In this document: positions 47,864 through 57,244 of the stretch, piece after piece
Layout of the letters: each line of letters begins with the position of its first letter
Numbering within the stretch: position 1 is the first letter of the stretch
NCBI RefSeq assembly: GCF_017876515.1
Contig: NZ_JAGIOC010000001.1
Span: forward strand, 4,402,001-4,466,000
DNA length: 64,000 nt
From: Brachybacterium fresconis
GTDB taxonomy: Bacteria > Actinomycetota > Actinomycetes > Actinomycetales > Dermabacteraceae
Direction of reading: 5' to 3'
The notes under the pieces: generated by a model
What the model saw: the letters and a program-made list of their open reading frames with translations, nothing else
Told to the model about the DNA's origin: nothing
Database searches by the model: none
Position numbers and translations under genes: made by a program

Positions 47864-49012
47864 TCACCCCTGCGGATCCCACGGCATCGGCAGGTAGCGG
47901 CGGCGGGCGTCGTACCACCGCTCGGCATCCGTCATGCGATCCGCGGACTCCTCGAGGGAGAAGCTCAGCGCATCGGAACGCGCACCGGCCGCGCGGAGCG
48001 TCTCCGCGGCGTCCGGGCTGATCGGCTCCACGGCGTCGGCGGTGTGCTCGGCGACGTCCCCCGCCGCCGCCGGGAGGTCAGGCAGCGAGACATCGACGGC
48101 CACGTCGGCGAGAATGCCCTGGTGCCGGTAGGCCCCTCGTTCGCCGGCACGCAGCGCACCGGTCAGGTCCCCGTCTCCCACGGCCTCGGCCACCTCGGTG
48201 GTGGTCTGGTCGACGTTGCCCAGGAGTCGATCGGCCCCGTGCGTGACCTCGTGGAGCACGGAATTCTCCCCGAGCACCAGGGAGGAGACGTCGTGGGGGA
48301 CGCGCGCTGCGTCGACCACCGGGACGAACTCCTCATGGCCGCTGTCCACCAGGGCGGATTCGGCCCGGTCCAGCCCGTCGCCGACGGCATCGTGCGCGTC
48401 CATGGCCCCCTGCGCGAGCGCCGAGTACGTGGTGGTCTTCATCAGCAGCCGCCGCCAGTCCTCGCCGTGGGCGAGCGACTCCTCGGTGAGGCCGAACGCC
48501 TCCCCTTCGGGGAGCGGACGGCTCGGATCGATCGGATCCTGGCGCTGGAAGGGGCCACCGATCCAGGGGCCGGGCTTCCCCATCCCCTCCGGCCACGGGA
48601 AAGCCGGCATCTCGTCAGCATCGATCGGGGCGCGGAATCCGATCGGGGGACCGCCCCCGAGGCCGGGAGGCCGCACCGGGCCGCGAGGGAGGTGATCCGG
48701 CCACTCGGCGCGCACCGCCGCGAACGGGTCGACGGCGAGACCGCGCCCGCCCCGAGAGGCGCGGGTCTGCTGGCCGGATTCCTCGTGCAGCTGCTGTGAG
48801 CGGTCGCGGAGGATCCCGCACAGGTCGCTCGCCTCCGAGGTCACGACGGCGGTCCGCTCCCGATGCGCCGTCGCATCCGGGCCCGTCCACGCGACGGACG
48901 CGGAGGTGCCGCGCAGCAGCTCGATCAGCCGTCGCAGTCGCTCGACCCCCTCGACGATCCGCTCGGCCAGCTCGTCCATGTCCTCGGTGTCGCATCCCCA
49001 GATGATGTCCAT
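47864..49012 (-). CDS. WXG-like protein of unknown function (possible type VII secretion client)
   Basis: A 382-residue hydrophilic protein. Residues 1-80 resemble a WXG100 helical hairpin: AERIVEGVERLRRLIELLRG, then the WTG turn at about 42-44 (VAWTGPDA), then a second helix. The middle is Pro/Gly-rich (about 100-165) and the C-terminal half (about 185-370) is helical and acidic. No signal peptide or membrane span. WXG100-type N-termini mark substrates of ESX/type VII secretion, but no other such genes are in the window and no C-terminal secretion motif YxxxD/E is obvious. Convergent with clpB. Confidence 0.65.
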   Translation of the reverse strand: MDIIWGCDTEDMDELAERIVEGVERLRRLIELLRGTSASVAWTGPDATAHRERTAVVTSEASDLCGILRDRSQQLHEESGQQTRASRGGRGLAVDPFAAVRAEWPDHLPRGPVRPPGLGGGPPIGFRAPIDADEMPAFPWPEGMGKPGPWIGGPFQRQDPIDPSRPLPEGEAFGLTEESLAHGEDWRRLLMKTTTYSALAQGAMDAHDAVGDGLDRAESALVDSGHEEFVPVVDAARVPHDVSSLVLGENSVLHEVTHGADRLLGNVDQTTTEVAEAVGDGDLTGALRAGERGAYRHQGILADVAVDVSLPDLPAAAGDVAEHTADAVEPISPDAAETLRAAGARSDALSFSLEESADRMTDAERWYDARRRYLPMPWDPQG

Positions 49013-49130
49013 GGCGAGACCGTAGCCAGCACGGACACCCGCTCACGGCGCAGGCTGCTCGATTGTGGACAGGGAGCTTTGTGGAGGAAGGGGCCGGGGA
49101 CGACGACGGAGCGTCCCGGGACGACGACGG

Positions 49131-49166
49131 AGCGGCCCCCGGGACCACCGTGGTCCCGGGGCCGCT
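49131..49166 (-). terminator. Terminator of leuS
   Basis: A 20-pair stem (AGCGG/CCGCT and CCCCGGGACCA/TGGTCCCGGGG) with a one-base bulge and a 3-base loop, 21 bases behind the leuS stop. No U-tract. Immediately beside it (49099-49113 and 49120-49134) GACGACGACGGAGCG occurs twice at a 21-base period. Confidence 0.75.
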
Positions 49167-49186
49167 CGACAGGGTCCGGTGCGAGC

Positions 49187-52171
49187 TCAGACCACGATGT
49201 TCACGATCTTCGGGGCCCGCACGATGACCTTGCGGATGCTCTGGCCCTCGAGCAGCTCCTGGACCCGCTCCTCGGCCATGACCCGCGCCTCCAGGTCGCT
49301 CTCGGAGATCTCCGGGTCCACCTCGATCCGGTGGCGCACCTTCCCCTTGACCTGGATGACGCAGGTGACGGCGTCGGCCTTGACGAGCTCGGGATCGGCG
49401 ACCGGGTAGGCGACGCGCGAGATGGAGCCCTCGTGCCCCAACCGCGACCACAGCTCCTCGGCCAGGTGCGGGGCCATCGGCGAGACCATCAGCACCAGTG
49501 GCTCGACGGCCTCGCGCGGGGAGGATCCGAGCTTGGTCAGATGGTTGACCAGCTCGATCAGCTTCGCGATCGCCGTGTTGACGTGCATCTGGGACATGTC
49601 CCGGTCGACGCCCTCGATCGTGCGGTGCGTGGCCTGCTTCGTGGCCAGATCCGCAGGCTCGTCGGAGACGACCAGCTCGCCGGTCTCCTCGTCGACGACA
49701 AGGCGCCACAGCCGCTGCAGGAACCGCTGGGAGCCGACCACGGCCCGGGTCTCCCAGGGCCGCGAGAGGTCCAGCGGGCCCATCGACATCTCGTACACCC
49801 GCAGGGTGTCCGCGCCGAACTCCTCGTACATGTCGTCCGGGGCGACAGCGTTCTTCAGCGACTTGCCCATCTTCCCGTACTCCTGGGTGACGGGCTGTCC
49901 CTGGTAGGTGTACGTGCCGTCGTCCTCGGCCACGACCTCTTCCGCCGGGACATAGACGCCGCGGGAGTCGGTATAGGCGTAGGCCTGGATGTACCCCTGA
50001 TTGAACAGGCGGTGGTACGGCTCCTGGCTGGAGACCACGCCGCGATCGAACAGCACCTTGTGCCAGAAGCGTGCGTACAGCAGATGCAGCACCGCGTGCT
50101 CCTGCCCGCCGACGTAGAGGTCCACACCGCCGACGCCCCCGTCCTCGCGCGGGCCCAGCCAGTACTGCTCGTTCTCGGCCCGCACCAGGACGTCGTCCTC
50201 GGTGGGGTCGATGTAGCGCAGGTGATACCAGGACGAACCCGCCCACTGCGGCATCGTGTTCGTCTCGCGCAGGTACGTCTTCGGCCCCTCGCCCAGGTCC
50301 AGCTCGACCTCGGCCCACTCGGTCGCCCGCGACAGCGGGGTCTGCGGCACGGAGTCGGCGTCCATCGGGTCGAAGGTCTTGGGGGAGAAGTCCGCGACCT
50401 CCGGCAGATCCAGCGGCAGCATCGACTCCGGCAGCGCGATCGGCACCTCAGGGCGCTCGGGATCGTAGACGATCGGGAACGGCTCACCCCAGTAGCGCTG
50501 GCGGGAGAACAGCCAATCCCGCAGGCGGTACGTGGTCCGGGCCCGGCCGAAGCCCTTCTCCTGCGCATACCGAGTGGCGCGATCCTTCGCCTCGTCCGGG
50601 TCCAGACCGTTCAGATCCAGCTCGGCGCCGGCGGAGTTGATCTTCTCGCCGTCCCCGGTCCAGGCGCCGCCGTCGAAGTCGTCCGGCGGGCGCACGGTGC
50701 GGATCACGGGCAGCTCGAACGTCGTCGCGAACTCGAAGTCACGTGGGTCCTCGGCCGGGACCGCCATGATGGCGCCGGTGCCGTACCCGGTCAGCACGTA
50801 GTCCGCGGTGAACACCGGCAGCTCGCGGCCGTCCATCGGGTTCTTCGCGAACAGGCCGGTGAACACCCCGGTCTTCTCGCGCCCCTCGGCCGTGCGCTCC
50901 TCCTCGCCCAGGGAGGCGGCGCGCACCCCGTAGGCCTCGACGGCCTCGTGCGGGGTCGCCGCACCGCCCGTCCACGCCGCGAGGGTGCCCTCGGGCCACT
51001 GCGACGGCAGGGCCGAGGGGTCCGACAGCAGCGCATGCTCCGGGGACAGCACGCAGAAGGTCGCCCCGAACAGGGTGTCCGCGCGGGTGGTGAAGACGTC
51101 GAAGCTCGCCGGCCCCGCGCCCGCCGTGCCCGGAGCATCCTGCGCGGCATCTGCCGGCCCGGTGCCCTCCAGCCCGAGGACGTCGAAGGTGATCTGCGCG
51201 CCGTGGCTGCGGCCGATCCAGTTGCGCTGCATCGTGCGGATCGACTCCGGCCAGTCCACCCGCTCCAGATCGTCGATCAGTCGGTCGCCGTAGGCGGTGA
51301 TGCGCATGTTCCACTGGCGCAGGCGGCTGCGGAAGACGGGGAAGTTGCCGCGTTCGGAGCGCCCGTCGGCGGTGACCTCCTCGTTGGCCAGCACGGTGCC
51401 CAGGCCGGGGCACCAGTTCACCGGGGTCTCGGAGATGTAGGCCAGGCGGAAGGAATGGGCCAGCTCCTCGATCTCCGTCGCGGAGGCCCCGGGAACGTCC
51501 GCGGCCGAGCGGGCTGACCAGGCCTCGGGGAGCTCGACGCTCTGGCGCTCGGCCAAGGCGAAGGGGTCGACCCGGCCGGTGCGCAGCTCCTCGCGCAGTT
51601 CGGCGATCGGACGAGCGCGACCGGTGATGCCATCGGCGTTCGGCGCCTCGGGGTCGTACCAGGAGTCGAAGATCTGCAGGAAGATCCACTGGGTCCACTT
51701 CACGAACTGCGGATCCGTGGTCGCCAGCGAACGCCGCGGATCGTGCGAGAGGCCCAGGCGGTGCAGCTGGCGGCGCATGGTCGCCACGTTGGCCTCGGTG
51801 GTGGTGCGCGGGTGGGTCCCGGTCTGGACCGCGTACTGCTCGGCGGGCAGGCCGAAGGCGTCGTACCCCATCGTGTACAGCACGTTCTTGCCCAGCATGC
51901 GCTGGTGGCGGGCGACCACGTCGGTCGCGATGTAGCCCAGCGGGTGGCCCACGTGCAGCCCCGCCCCCGAGGGGTAGGGGAACATGTCCATGATGTACAT
52001 CTTCTCAGGCGGCGTCGCGGAAGCGGCCTGCTCGAGCGACTCGGCCGAGCCGCGCAGCGCACCGACCGGGTTGTCGGCGTAGAAGGTGCCGTCCTCGTCC
52101 CAGCGCTGCTGCCAGCGGCGTTCGATCTCGTCCGCCACCGCGGCGGTGTAACGGTGCGGGGCCTCGCTCAT
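49187..52171 (-). CDS. leuS: Leucyl-tRNA synthetase
   Basis: A 994-residue class I synthetase, longer than the E. coli enzyme, with an expanded N-terminal and CP1 region. HIGH appears in [16 protein letters not shown], the second-half signature as [13 protein letters not shown], and the CP1 editing domain lies between. It charges tRNA-Leu and edits misacylated products. The ATG at 52171 follows GGAGGA; an upstream extension has no family sequence. The leader before it holds a short peptide with three consecutive Leu codons and a U-tailed terminator, so expression is probably attenuated when Leu-tRNA is plentiful. Confidence 0.97.
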   Translation of the reverse strand: MSEAPHRYTAAVADEIERRWQQRWDEDGTFYADNPVGALRGSAESLEQAASATPPEKMYIMDMFPYPSGAGLHVGHPLGYIATDVVARHQRMLGKNVLYTMGYDAFGLPAEQYAVQTGTHPRTTTEANVATMRRQLHRLGLSHDPRRSLATTDPQFVKWTQWIFLQIFDSWYDPEAPNADGITGRARPIAELREELRTGRVDPFALAERQSVELPEAWSARSAADVPGASATEIEELAHSFRLAYISETPVNWCPGLGTVLANEEVTADGRSERGNFPVFRSRLRQWNMRITAYGDRLIDDLERVDWPESIRTMQRNWIGRSHGAQITFDVLGLEGTGPADAAQDAPGTAGAGPASFDVFTTRADTLFGATFCVLSPEHALLSDPSALPSQWPEGTLAAWTGGAATPHEAVEAYGVRAASLGEEERTAEGREKTGVFTGLFAKNPMDGRELPVFTADYVLTGYGTGAIMAVPAEDPRDFEFATTFELPVIRTVRPPDDFDGGAWTGDGEKINSAGAELDLNGLDPDEAKDRATRYAQEKGFGRARTTYRLRDWLFSRQRYWGEPFPIVYDPERPEVPIALPESMLPLDLPEVADFSPKTFDPMDADSVPQTPLSRATEWAEVELDLGEGPKTYLRETNTMPQWAGSSWYHLRYIDPTEDDVLVRAENEQYWLGPREDGGVGGVDLYVGGQEHAVLHLLYARFWHKVLFDRGVVSSQEPYHRLFNQGYIQAYAYTDSRGVYVPAEEVVAEDDGTYTYQGQPVTQEYGKMGKSLKNAVAPDDMYEEFGADTLRVYEMSMGPLDLSRPWETRAVVGSQRFLQRLWRLVVDEETGELVVSDEPADLATKQATHRTIEGVDRDMSQMHVNTAIAKLIELVNHLTKLGSSPREAVEPLVLMVSPMAPHLAEELWSRLGHEGSISRVAYPVADPELVKADAVTCVIQVKGKVRHRIEVDPEISESDLEARVMAEERVQELLEGQSIRKVIVRAPKIVNIVV

Positions 52172-52230
52172 GGGTGAATCGTCCTCCGAAGGATCAGTGC
52201 GGCGGATGCCGCCAGGCGTCTCGTGACATG

Positions 52231-52254
52231 AAAAAACCCTCGCGCATGCGAGGG
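52231..52254 (-). terminator. Attenuator: U-tailed terminator hairpin in the leuS leader
   Basis: CCCTCGC-ATGC-GCGAGGG followed by six T, the only classical intrinsic terminator with a U-tract I see in the window. It lies 59 bases before the leuS start and 39 bases after the leader-peptide stop. The left arm can alternatively pair with CACGTGTGGG about 15 bases upstream (8 of 10 positions including one G-U), a candidate antiterminator. Confidence 0.8.
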
Positions 52255-52293
52255 GAGCCGCACCGGTGCCCACACGTGCGCACCGCAGGCGCT

Positions 52294-52359
52294 TCAGGAG
52301 CGCAGGGTCGGCGCAGGCCTTGTCCGATGCGGCTGCGTAAGCAGCAGCCGTCCAGTCAC
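52294..52359 (-). CDS. leuS leader peptide (21 residues, three consecutive Leu codons)
   Basis: A GTG-started reading frame of 21 residues, [15 protein letters not shown] at its start, with CTG CTG CTT as codons 5-7 and a fourth Leu near the end, ending TGA. It begins 6 bases behind a TAGGAT -10 hexamer, so the mRNA would be leaderless, a common situation for actinobacterial leader peptides. Ribosome stalling at the Leu run when Leu-tRNA is scarce would free downstream RNA to form an antiterminator and allow leuS transcription. This is the logic of amino-acid attenuators; its use for leuS is inferred from position and structure. Confidence 0.7.
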   Translation of the reverse strand: MTGRLLLTQPHRTRPAPTLRS

Positions 52360-52365
52360 GTCCGC

Positions 52366-52394
52366 ATCCTACCGCGCCCCCGGTGCGGCCCGAA
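52366..52394 (-). promoter_or_regulatory. Predicted promoter of the leuS leader transcript
   Basis: On the minus strand, TTCGGG (52389-52394, weak) and TAGGAT (52366-52371, good) are 17 bases apart. The expected transcription start falls on or next to the GTG of the leader peptide at 52359. Confidence 0.55.
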
Positions 52395-52439
52395 GGAGGG
52401 CCGGCCGGGAGCGCGGGGTCAGGGCGGGGCGTCGGGCGC

Positions 52440-53852
52440 TCAGGCGCCGGGAACGTCCTCGACGGGGAAGTGCGGATCCGGCTCACCGAAGCCCTCGGGG
52501 AGCGTGACCGGACAGAACTGCTGCATCGTGGGGTCCACGTACTGCTGGGCCTCCGTGACCAGGTTCTCGGGGGTGTCCGAGGCCTGGTTGAGGCTGCCCT
52601 GCATGGTCATCATGGCGTCCCACAGCTTCGTCCCGACCGGCAGCGGGGGACGGGACTTGGCCACGCCCAGCAGCTCCACGAAGAACTTGATGTCCCGATC
52701 CCAGCCCTTGGGATCCTCGATGGTCTCGATGTTGGTGGGGATACGGCTGATCTGCGGCATGAGGATCTTCTGGCCCTCGTAGCCCGCGTAGAACGTGAAG
52801 AAGTCCCAGGCGGCCTTGGACATGCTCGCGCCCTTCGGCATCGTCAGGGCGAAGCCGCCCGCCCAGGTGAAGGGCTCGTCGCCCTCCTCCGGCACCGGAA
52901 GGTGGGTGACCGTGTACTCCATGTCGGGCTTGTAGTCCGCCTGGGACTGGACGCCCCAGGGCCCGGTGATCTGGAACAGCTGCCGGTCCGAGAAGAAGGA
53001 GGTCTGCGTCGGCGGGGCGTTCGGCGGCTGGTAGGTCGCCTTGAAGGCGTCCAGCCGGGCGAAGTCCAATCGCTCGATCCAGCCGGCGTACATCTCGGCC
53101 ACGGCCAGCATCTCCGGGGAGTCCAGCAGCGTATGGCAGGTCTCGTTGGAGAAGAACGTGACGCCGTTGGCCATCGCCCACATCAGCAGAGAGGCCTGGT
53201 CGTCCCAGGGGATCCAGGTCACCTTCTCGTAGGTGCCGCTGTCGTCCTGCACGTTGAACGCGTCGTTGATCTCCCAGAGCTGTTCGTAGGACATCGGCCC
53301 GTTGGCCGGGTCCAGCAGGGATCGGTCGATGCCGGCCTCGTCGGCCAGCCCCAGGTTCACGTACATCCCGCGGGTGTCGGTGTCCATCGGCAGCCCGTAG
53401 TACTGACCGTCGTAGTACAGCTCGTCGGTGGCGAACTTGACCCATCCGGCCATGAACTCCTCGACGCTGACGTCCTCGTGCTCCTCGATGAGGCCGTCGA
53501 TGGGTTCGAGCAGACCGAGGGAGGCGAACTGTGCGCCGTTGAACCGGTCCATGAAGTAGATGTCCGGGCCGGTGCGGCCGCGGACTGCCGTGATCACGCT
53601 GGAGGCATCGCCCTGGCCGTTGGAGGGCACCTGCGAGACCTCGATCTTGACATCGGGGTTCTGCTCGGAGAAGGCCTCGATGACCTGCATCTCCTTCTCC
53701 TGGTCCGAGGCCCAGATGCCCCAGACGCGCACCGTGTTCGGGTCACGGTTCTCGCCGACGGGACGGTTGGTGCAGCCGACGATCGAGCCGCCGGCGAAGG
53801 TGACGCTGGCGCCGGCGCCGAGGGCGCGCAGCAGGGTTCGACGATCGATCAC
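52440..53852 (-). CDS. Sugar ABC transporter substrate-binding lipoprotein
   Basis: A 470-residue extracellular binding protein of the carbohydrate CUT1 type. It has a twin-Arg start ([14 protein letters not shown]), a hydrophobic h-region and lipobox IVGC with acylated C27; the binding domain begins [20 protein letters not shown]. The start GTG at 53852 overlaps the permease stop (GTGA). It is the last gene of the importer operon, an unusual place since binding proteins are commonly first. The ligand is unknown; no glycosidase is in the cluster. Confidence 0.9.
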   Translation of the reverse strand: MIDRRTLLRALGAGASVTFAGGSIVGCTNRPVGENRDPNTVRVWGIWASDQEKEMQVIEAFSEQNPDVKIEVSQVPSNGQGDASSVITAVRGRTGPDIYFMDRFNGAQFASLGLLEPIDGLIEEHEDVSVEEFMAGWVKFATDELYYDGQYYGLPMDTDTRGMYVNLGLADEAGIDRSLLDPANGPMSYEQLWEINDAFNVQDDSGTYEKVTWIPWDDQASLLMWAMANGVTFFSNETCHTLLDSPEMLAVAEMYAGWIERLDFARLDAFKATYQPPNAPPTQTSFFSDRQLFQITGPWGVQSQADYKPDMEYTVTHLPVPEEGDEPFTWAGGFALTMPKGASMSKAAWDFFTFYAGYEGQKILMPQISRIPTNIETIEDPKGWDRDIKFFVELLGVAKSRPPLPVGTKLWDAMMTMQGSLNQASDTPENLVTEAQQYVDPTMQQFCPVTLPEGFGEPDPHFPVEDVPGA

Positions 53853-54772
53853 TTGAAACCTCCGAGGGTGATGCCGCTGACGAAGTAGCGCTGGAAGATG
53901 AAGAACAGGATCACCAGGGGGAGCAGCACGAGGAACGAGGCCGCCATGAGCAGGTTGAACTGGACGTCCTGGGAGTTCACGGAGCGGAAGACCTCCATAC
54001 CGATGGACAGCGTCTGCTTGTCCTCGTCCTGCAGGTAGATCAGGGGTCCCATGAAGTCGTTCCACGTGCCGACCGCCGCGAAGATCGCGATCACCGTGAC
54101 GGCGGGGCGGGCGGTCGGGAACACGATGCGCCAGGCGATGGACCATTCGCTGGCCCCGTCGACCCGGGCGGCGTCGAGCATGTCGCGTGGGGTCTGCAGC
54201 ATGAACTGGCGCAGCAGGAAGGTGAAGAACCCGCCCGCGAACAGCGCCGGGGCGATCAGCGGGACCCAGGTGTTGACGAACCCGAGGCCCGCCCACATGT
54301 CGAACATCGGGATCAGGGTCACCGGGAACGGCAGGAACAGGGTGGCCAGCACGATGAAGAACACCTTGTTGCGACCGGGCCATTCGATGCAGGCGAAGCC
54401 GTACGCCACGATGAAGTTCGAGATCACGCTGAACACAACCACGCTGATCGTGATGATCGCGCTGTTGCGGAAGAAGGTCCAGAACGGCATCACGGTGACC
54501 GCGTCCGAGAAGTTCTCCCAGCGCAGCTCCGTCGGGAACAGCGTGGGCGGGAACTGGGCGAGCTCCTCCGGCGTCTTCAGCGCGGAGATGATCATCCAGT
54601 ACACGGGCAGGGAGAACAGGACCAGGACCACGAGCATGACCAGGCGTGAGATCCACGCGCTGACCGCTGTGGGACGCGAGCCGTCGGCATTGCGCCCGTA
54701 GTTGGAGCGGGACTTCAGCTTCGGCGCATTGCCGAGATTCTTCGTCCCGGAGTCGAGTGTATTGAGAGCCAT
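53849..54772 (-). CDS. Sugar ABC transporter permease (MalG/CUT1 type)
   Basis: A 307-residue permease with six membrane spans after a polar N-terminus (about 1-40) and the EAA loop MLDAARVDGASEWSIAWRIVFP. It forms the channel with the following upstream-encoded permease. It starts 18 bases behind that gene, and its stop overlaps the binding-protein start. Confidence 0.92.
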   Translation of the reverse strand: MALNTLDSGTKNLGNAPKLKSRSNYGRNADGSRPTAVSAWISRLVMLVVLVLFSLPVYWMIISALKTPEELAQFPPTLFPTELRWENFSDAVTVMPFWTFFRNSAIITISVVVFSVISNFIVAYGFACIEWPGRNKVFFIVLATLFLPFPVTLIPMFDMWAGLGFVNTWVPLIAPALFAGGFFTFLLRQFMLQTPRDMLDAARVDGASEWSIAWRIVFPTARPAVTVIAIFAAVGTWNDFMGPLIYLQDEDKQTLSIGMEVFRSVNSQDVQFNLLMAASFLVLLPLVILFFIFQRYFVSGITLGGFK

Positions 54773-54790
54773 GGTTTCTACCTCAGTTCC

Positions 54791-55810
54791 TCAGCCGGCC
54801 GACACGTCGTAGTTCACGAACCGGCGCGAGAGCCAGTAGATGAGTCCGGCCAGCAGCATGCCGAACAGGAACAGCAGCACTGCCAGAGCCGAGGCGAAGC
54901 CGAGCTGCCCGTAGGAGAAGGCGTTGCGCCAGAGGTACAGCATGTAGAACAGGGTCGAGTTGTCCGGACCGCCGTCGGTCATGATGAACGCCTCGGTGAA
55001 CACCATCATGGCGCCGGAGACTCCCGTGATCAGGTTGAACAGGATCGTGGGAGTCAGCAGCGGGACGGTGATCGCGAAGAACTGACGGAAACGGCTCGCG
55101 CCGTCGATCCGGGCGGCCTCGTAGAGGGTCTCCGGGATGTTCCGCAGGCCGGCGAGATAGATCAGGGCCGCATTGCCGGCGCCGAGCTGGGCCATCACGA
55201 TCATGACGATCTTCGCGTAGCGGGGATCGCCCAGCAGGTTCGTGGCCGGCATCCCGAACAGTCCCAGGAACTGGTTGACGATGCCGTACTGGGGATTGAC
55301 GAACACGATGAAGATGAACGACAGCGCGAACATCGGGATCAGCGAGGGCAGGTACAGCAGCGTCCGGTAGAGCGCGACCTCGCGGACGTTGCGGTTCATC
55401 GCCAGGGCCAGCAGCAGTGCCACCACGAGCCCGATCGGGACCGCGAGGAGCATGTAGTAGACGGTGTTGCCCACTGCGGTATGCAGCAGCGGATCGACGA
55501 AGGCCGCGATGTAGTTCTGGAACCCGATGAACGTCGGGGACTGCATGCCCGAGTACTGGGTCAGGCTGATCACGAAGGAGTAGACCAGCGGGTAGACCAC
55601 GAAGACCGCGACCCCGATGATCCAGGGCGAGATGAACAGCAGGCCCACCCGGAGGTTGCGCTTCTCCCGCCCGGTGAGCTTCCGCTTGCCCGATCTCCCT
55701 CCCGTCGTGCCGTCACGGGCCCCTGGCCCGCTGCGCGCAGTGAGGTCAGCGGCGGAGCCGGATGTTCCGGTTCGGGGGGTGTCCGCCGCGACGGCGTTGC
55801 TGGCGCTCAT
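54791..55810 (-). CDS. Sugar ABC transporter permease (MalF/CUT1 type)
   Basis: A 339-residue permease with a polar, Ala/Thr/Ser/Gly-rich N-terminus (about 1-50) and six spans; EAA loop LYEAARIDGASRFRQFFAITVP. It lacks the large extracytoplasmic loop of the first cluster's MalF. First gene of the importer operon, divergent from a ROK regulator with a palindrome in between. No ATPase gene is present, so a shared MsiK-like ATPase encoded elsewhere is expected. Confidence 0.92.
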   Translation of the reverse strand: MSASNAVAADTPRTGTSGSAADLTARSGPGARDGTTGGRSGKRKLTGREKRNLRVGLLFISPWIIGVAVFVVYPLVYSFVISLTQYSGMQSPTFIGFQNYIAAFVDPLLHTAVGNTVYYMLLAVPIGLVVALLLALAMNRNVREVALYRTLLYLPSLIPMFALSFIFIVFVNPQYGIVNQFLGLFGMPATNLLGDPRYAKIVMIVMAQLGAGNAALIYLAGLRNIPETLYEAARIDGASRFRQFFAITVPLLTPTILFNLITGVSGAMMVFTEAFIMTDGGPDNSTLFYMLYLWRNAFSYGQLGFASALAVLLFLFGMLLAGLIYWLSRRFVNYDVSAG

Positions 55811-55915
55811 CGCTCTCCCTTCGGGTACGTACCGCGCCGCCCTCGGTGCGGTGAAGCGGGAGCAGTAGGCGTCGGTGCCTCGCGGATCCGTGGGGAGAAG
55901 GGGCCGCGTCGTCCC

Positions 55916-55937
55916 GTGTGAGGTAGGTTACTCACAC
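55916..55937. promoter_or_regulatory. Presumed operator of the ROK regulator
   Basis: A perfect 7-base inverted repeat, GTGTGAG-N8-CTCACAC, lies between the divergent importer operon and the ROK gene, and covers the -10 of the importer promoter. A second palindrome GCTTAAGC is at 55959-55966, nearer the ROK gene. Confidence 0.7.
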
Positions 55938-55953
55938 CGATGGACATATGCAA
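55925..55953 (-). promoter_or_regulatory. Predicted promoter of the second sugar importer operon
   Basis: On the minus strand, TTGCAT (55948-55953) and TAACCT (55925-55930) are exactly 17 bases apart. The -10 sits inside the 22-base palindrome, so a bound repressor would exclude RNA polymerase. Confidence 0.6.
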
Positions 55954-55995
55954 TAACCGCTTAAGCACTCGCGTCGGCGGTCGGAGGGAGGCCCC

Positions 55996-57231
55996 GTGCG
56001 CGGCTCATCGATGACGGACATCGGCGCGTTCAACGAGAAGCTCGTCCTGCAGACGATCCGCAGCGCCCCGGACGGGATCGGTCAGGCGGAGGTGGTCCGG
56101 CGCAGCCAGCTCTCCCGCCAGGCGGTCTCGCTGATCGCCCGGCGCCTGCTGGCCGACGGGCTGGTGGAGCAGGCGGGCACGCGGATCTCCGGGCCCGGCA
56201 AGCCGCACACGCTGCTACGGGTGGTCGCCGACGCCCGGCTCGCCATCGGCGTGCATCTGGACCCGGCGCACATCGCCGTGGTGATCTGCGATCTCGCAGC
56301 GCGCCCGGTGGCTCGCACGACGCTCGCGCCGCCGACGGAGGATCCGCGCGCGGATCTCGAACGGGTCGCCGGGGCGATCGCGGAGCTGAGCCGCTCGCTG
56401 GGGGCGAGCGGACCGGTGCCGGGGGAGGGGGAGGCAGTGCTGTCGACCCATCGTCGCCTGCTGGGGATCGGGATCGCGGCCCCGGCGGGACTCGACGCCG
56501 ACGCCGGGATCCTGCGCAATCCCCCGTGGATCCCGGGGTGGCGGGACGTGCCGGTGGTCGATGCGCTCAGCGCCGTCACCGGATTGCCCGCGACGCTGGA
56601 CAAGGACACCAACGCCGCGCTGACCGGGGAGATCTGGACGCGGCACCTCGATGCCGCGCAGACGATCCTGTACCTGTACGTCGGGCACGGGGTGGGATCG
56701 GCGGTCAGCGGAGGAGGCCGGGTCCACCGCGGCGGCAGCACCCAGGCGGGGGAGATCGGCCACCTGCCCATCGGCCGGGCCGATCGGATCTGCAGCTGCG
56801 GCCGTCACGGGTGCCAGAGCCTGTACACCGATGCGCACGTCCTGGTCGCCGCCGCCCGCGAGGCAGGGATCGCGATGTCGGGGAAGGTGGGGACGACGGC
56901 GGCGCTCCACGCCCTTGCGACCGCCGCGGCGGACGGCTCCGAGGCGGCGCGGGCGATCATCGGCTCCCATGCGAGTGCGCTCGGAGAGGCGATTCTGATC
57001 CTGGCCGGGGTGCATGATCCGCAGCGGATCATCATCGGCGGGCCCACCTGGCCCGCACTGCGCGACGTCGGCGAGGCGGAGGTGCGCCGGGTGCTCGGGG
57101 ACTGGCTGGAAGACACCGCGGGCGTGCTGGAGTCCTCACATCTGGGCGATGACGTCGGGGCCATCGGCGCGGCGAGCCTCTTCCTCGAGCAGGAGCTCGC
57201 GCCCGGCACCGGGGCGCCGGTGGGGACGTAG
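55996..57231 (+). CDS. ROK-family transcriptional regulator
   Basis: A 411-residue NagC/XylR-type repressor: winged helix-turn-helix at about 15-75 (QAEVVRRSQLSRQAVSLIAR) and an ASKHA-fold ROK domain beyond residue 80. The structural zinc motif reads CSCGRHGCQS, with all cysteines but Ser in place of the usual Glu after GCx. The kinase-type Asp-Thr-Asn (DKDTNAAL) is altered relative to ROK sugar kinases, fitting a regulator. The GTG at 55996 follows GGAGGG; an ATG five codons on is an alternative. It probably controls the divergent importer, responding to its sugar. Confidence 0.9.
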   Translation: MRGSSMTDIGAFNEKLVLQTIRSAPDGIGQAEVVRRSQLSRQAVSLIARRLLADGLVEQAGTRISGPGKPHTLLRVVADARLAIGVHLDPAHIAVVICDLAARPVARTTLAPPTEDPRADLERVAGAIAELSRSLGASGPVPGEGEAVLSTHRRLLGIGIAAPAGLDADAGILRNPPWIPGWRDVPVVDALSAVTGLPATLDKDTNAALTGEIWTRHLDAAQTILYLYVGHGVGSAVSGGGRVHRGGSTQAGEIGHLPIGRADRICSCGRHGCQSLYTDAHVLVAAAREAGIAMSGKVGTTAALHALATAAADGSEAARAIIGSHASALGEAILILAGVHDPQRIIIGGPTWPALRDVGEAEVRRVLGDWLEDTAGVLESSHLGDDVGAIGAASLFLEQELAPGTGAPVGT

Positions 57232-57244
57232 CACGAGGTGGGCC

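Noticed and set aside
43656-47918. Very long minus-strand frame (1420 codons) opposite clpB and running into prsW
   Set aside because: ClpB on the plus strand has all motifs and a ribosome site. The minus frame is biased in Gln, His, Val and Leu, as mirror frames of GC-rich genes are.
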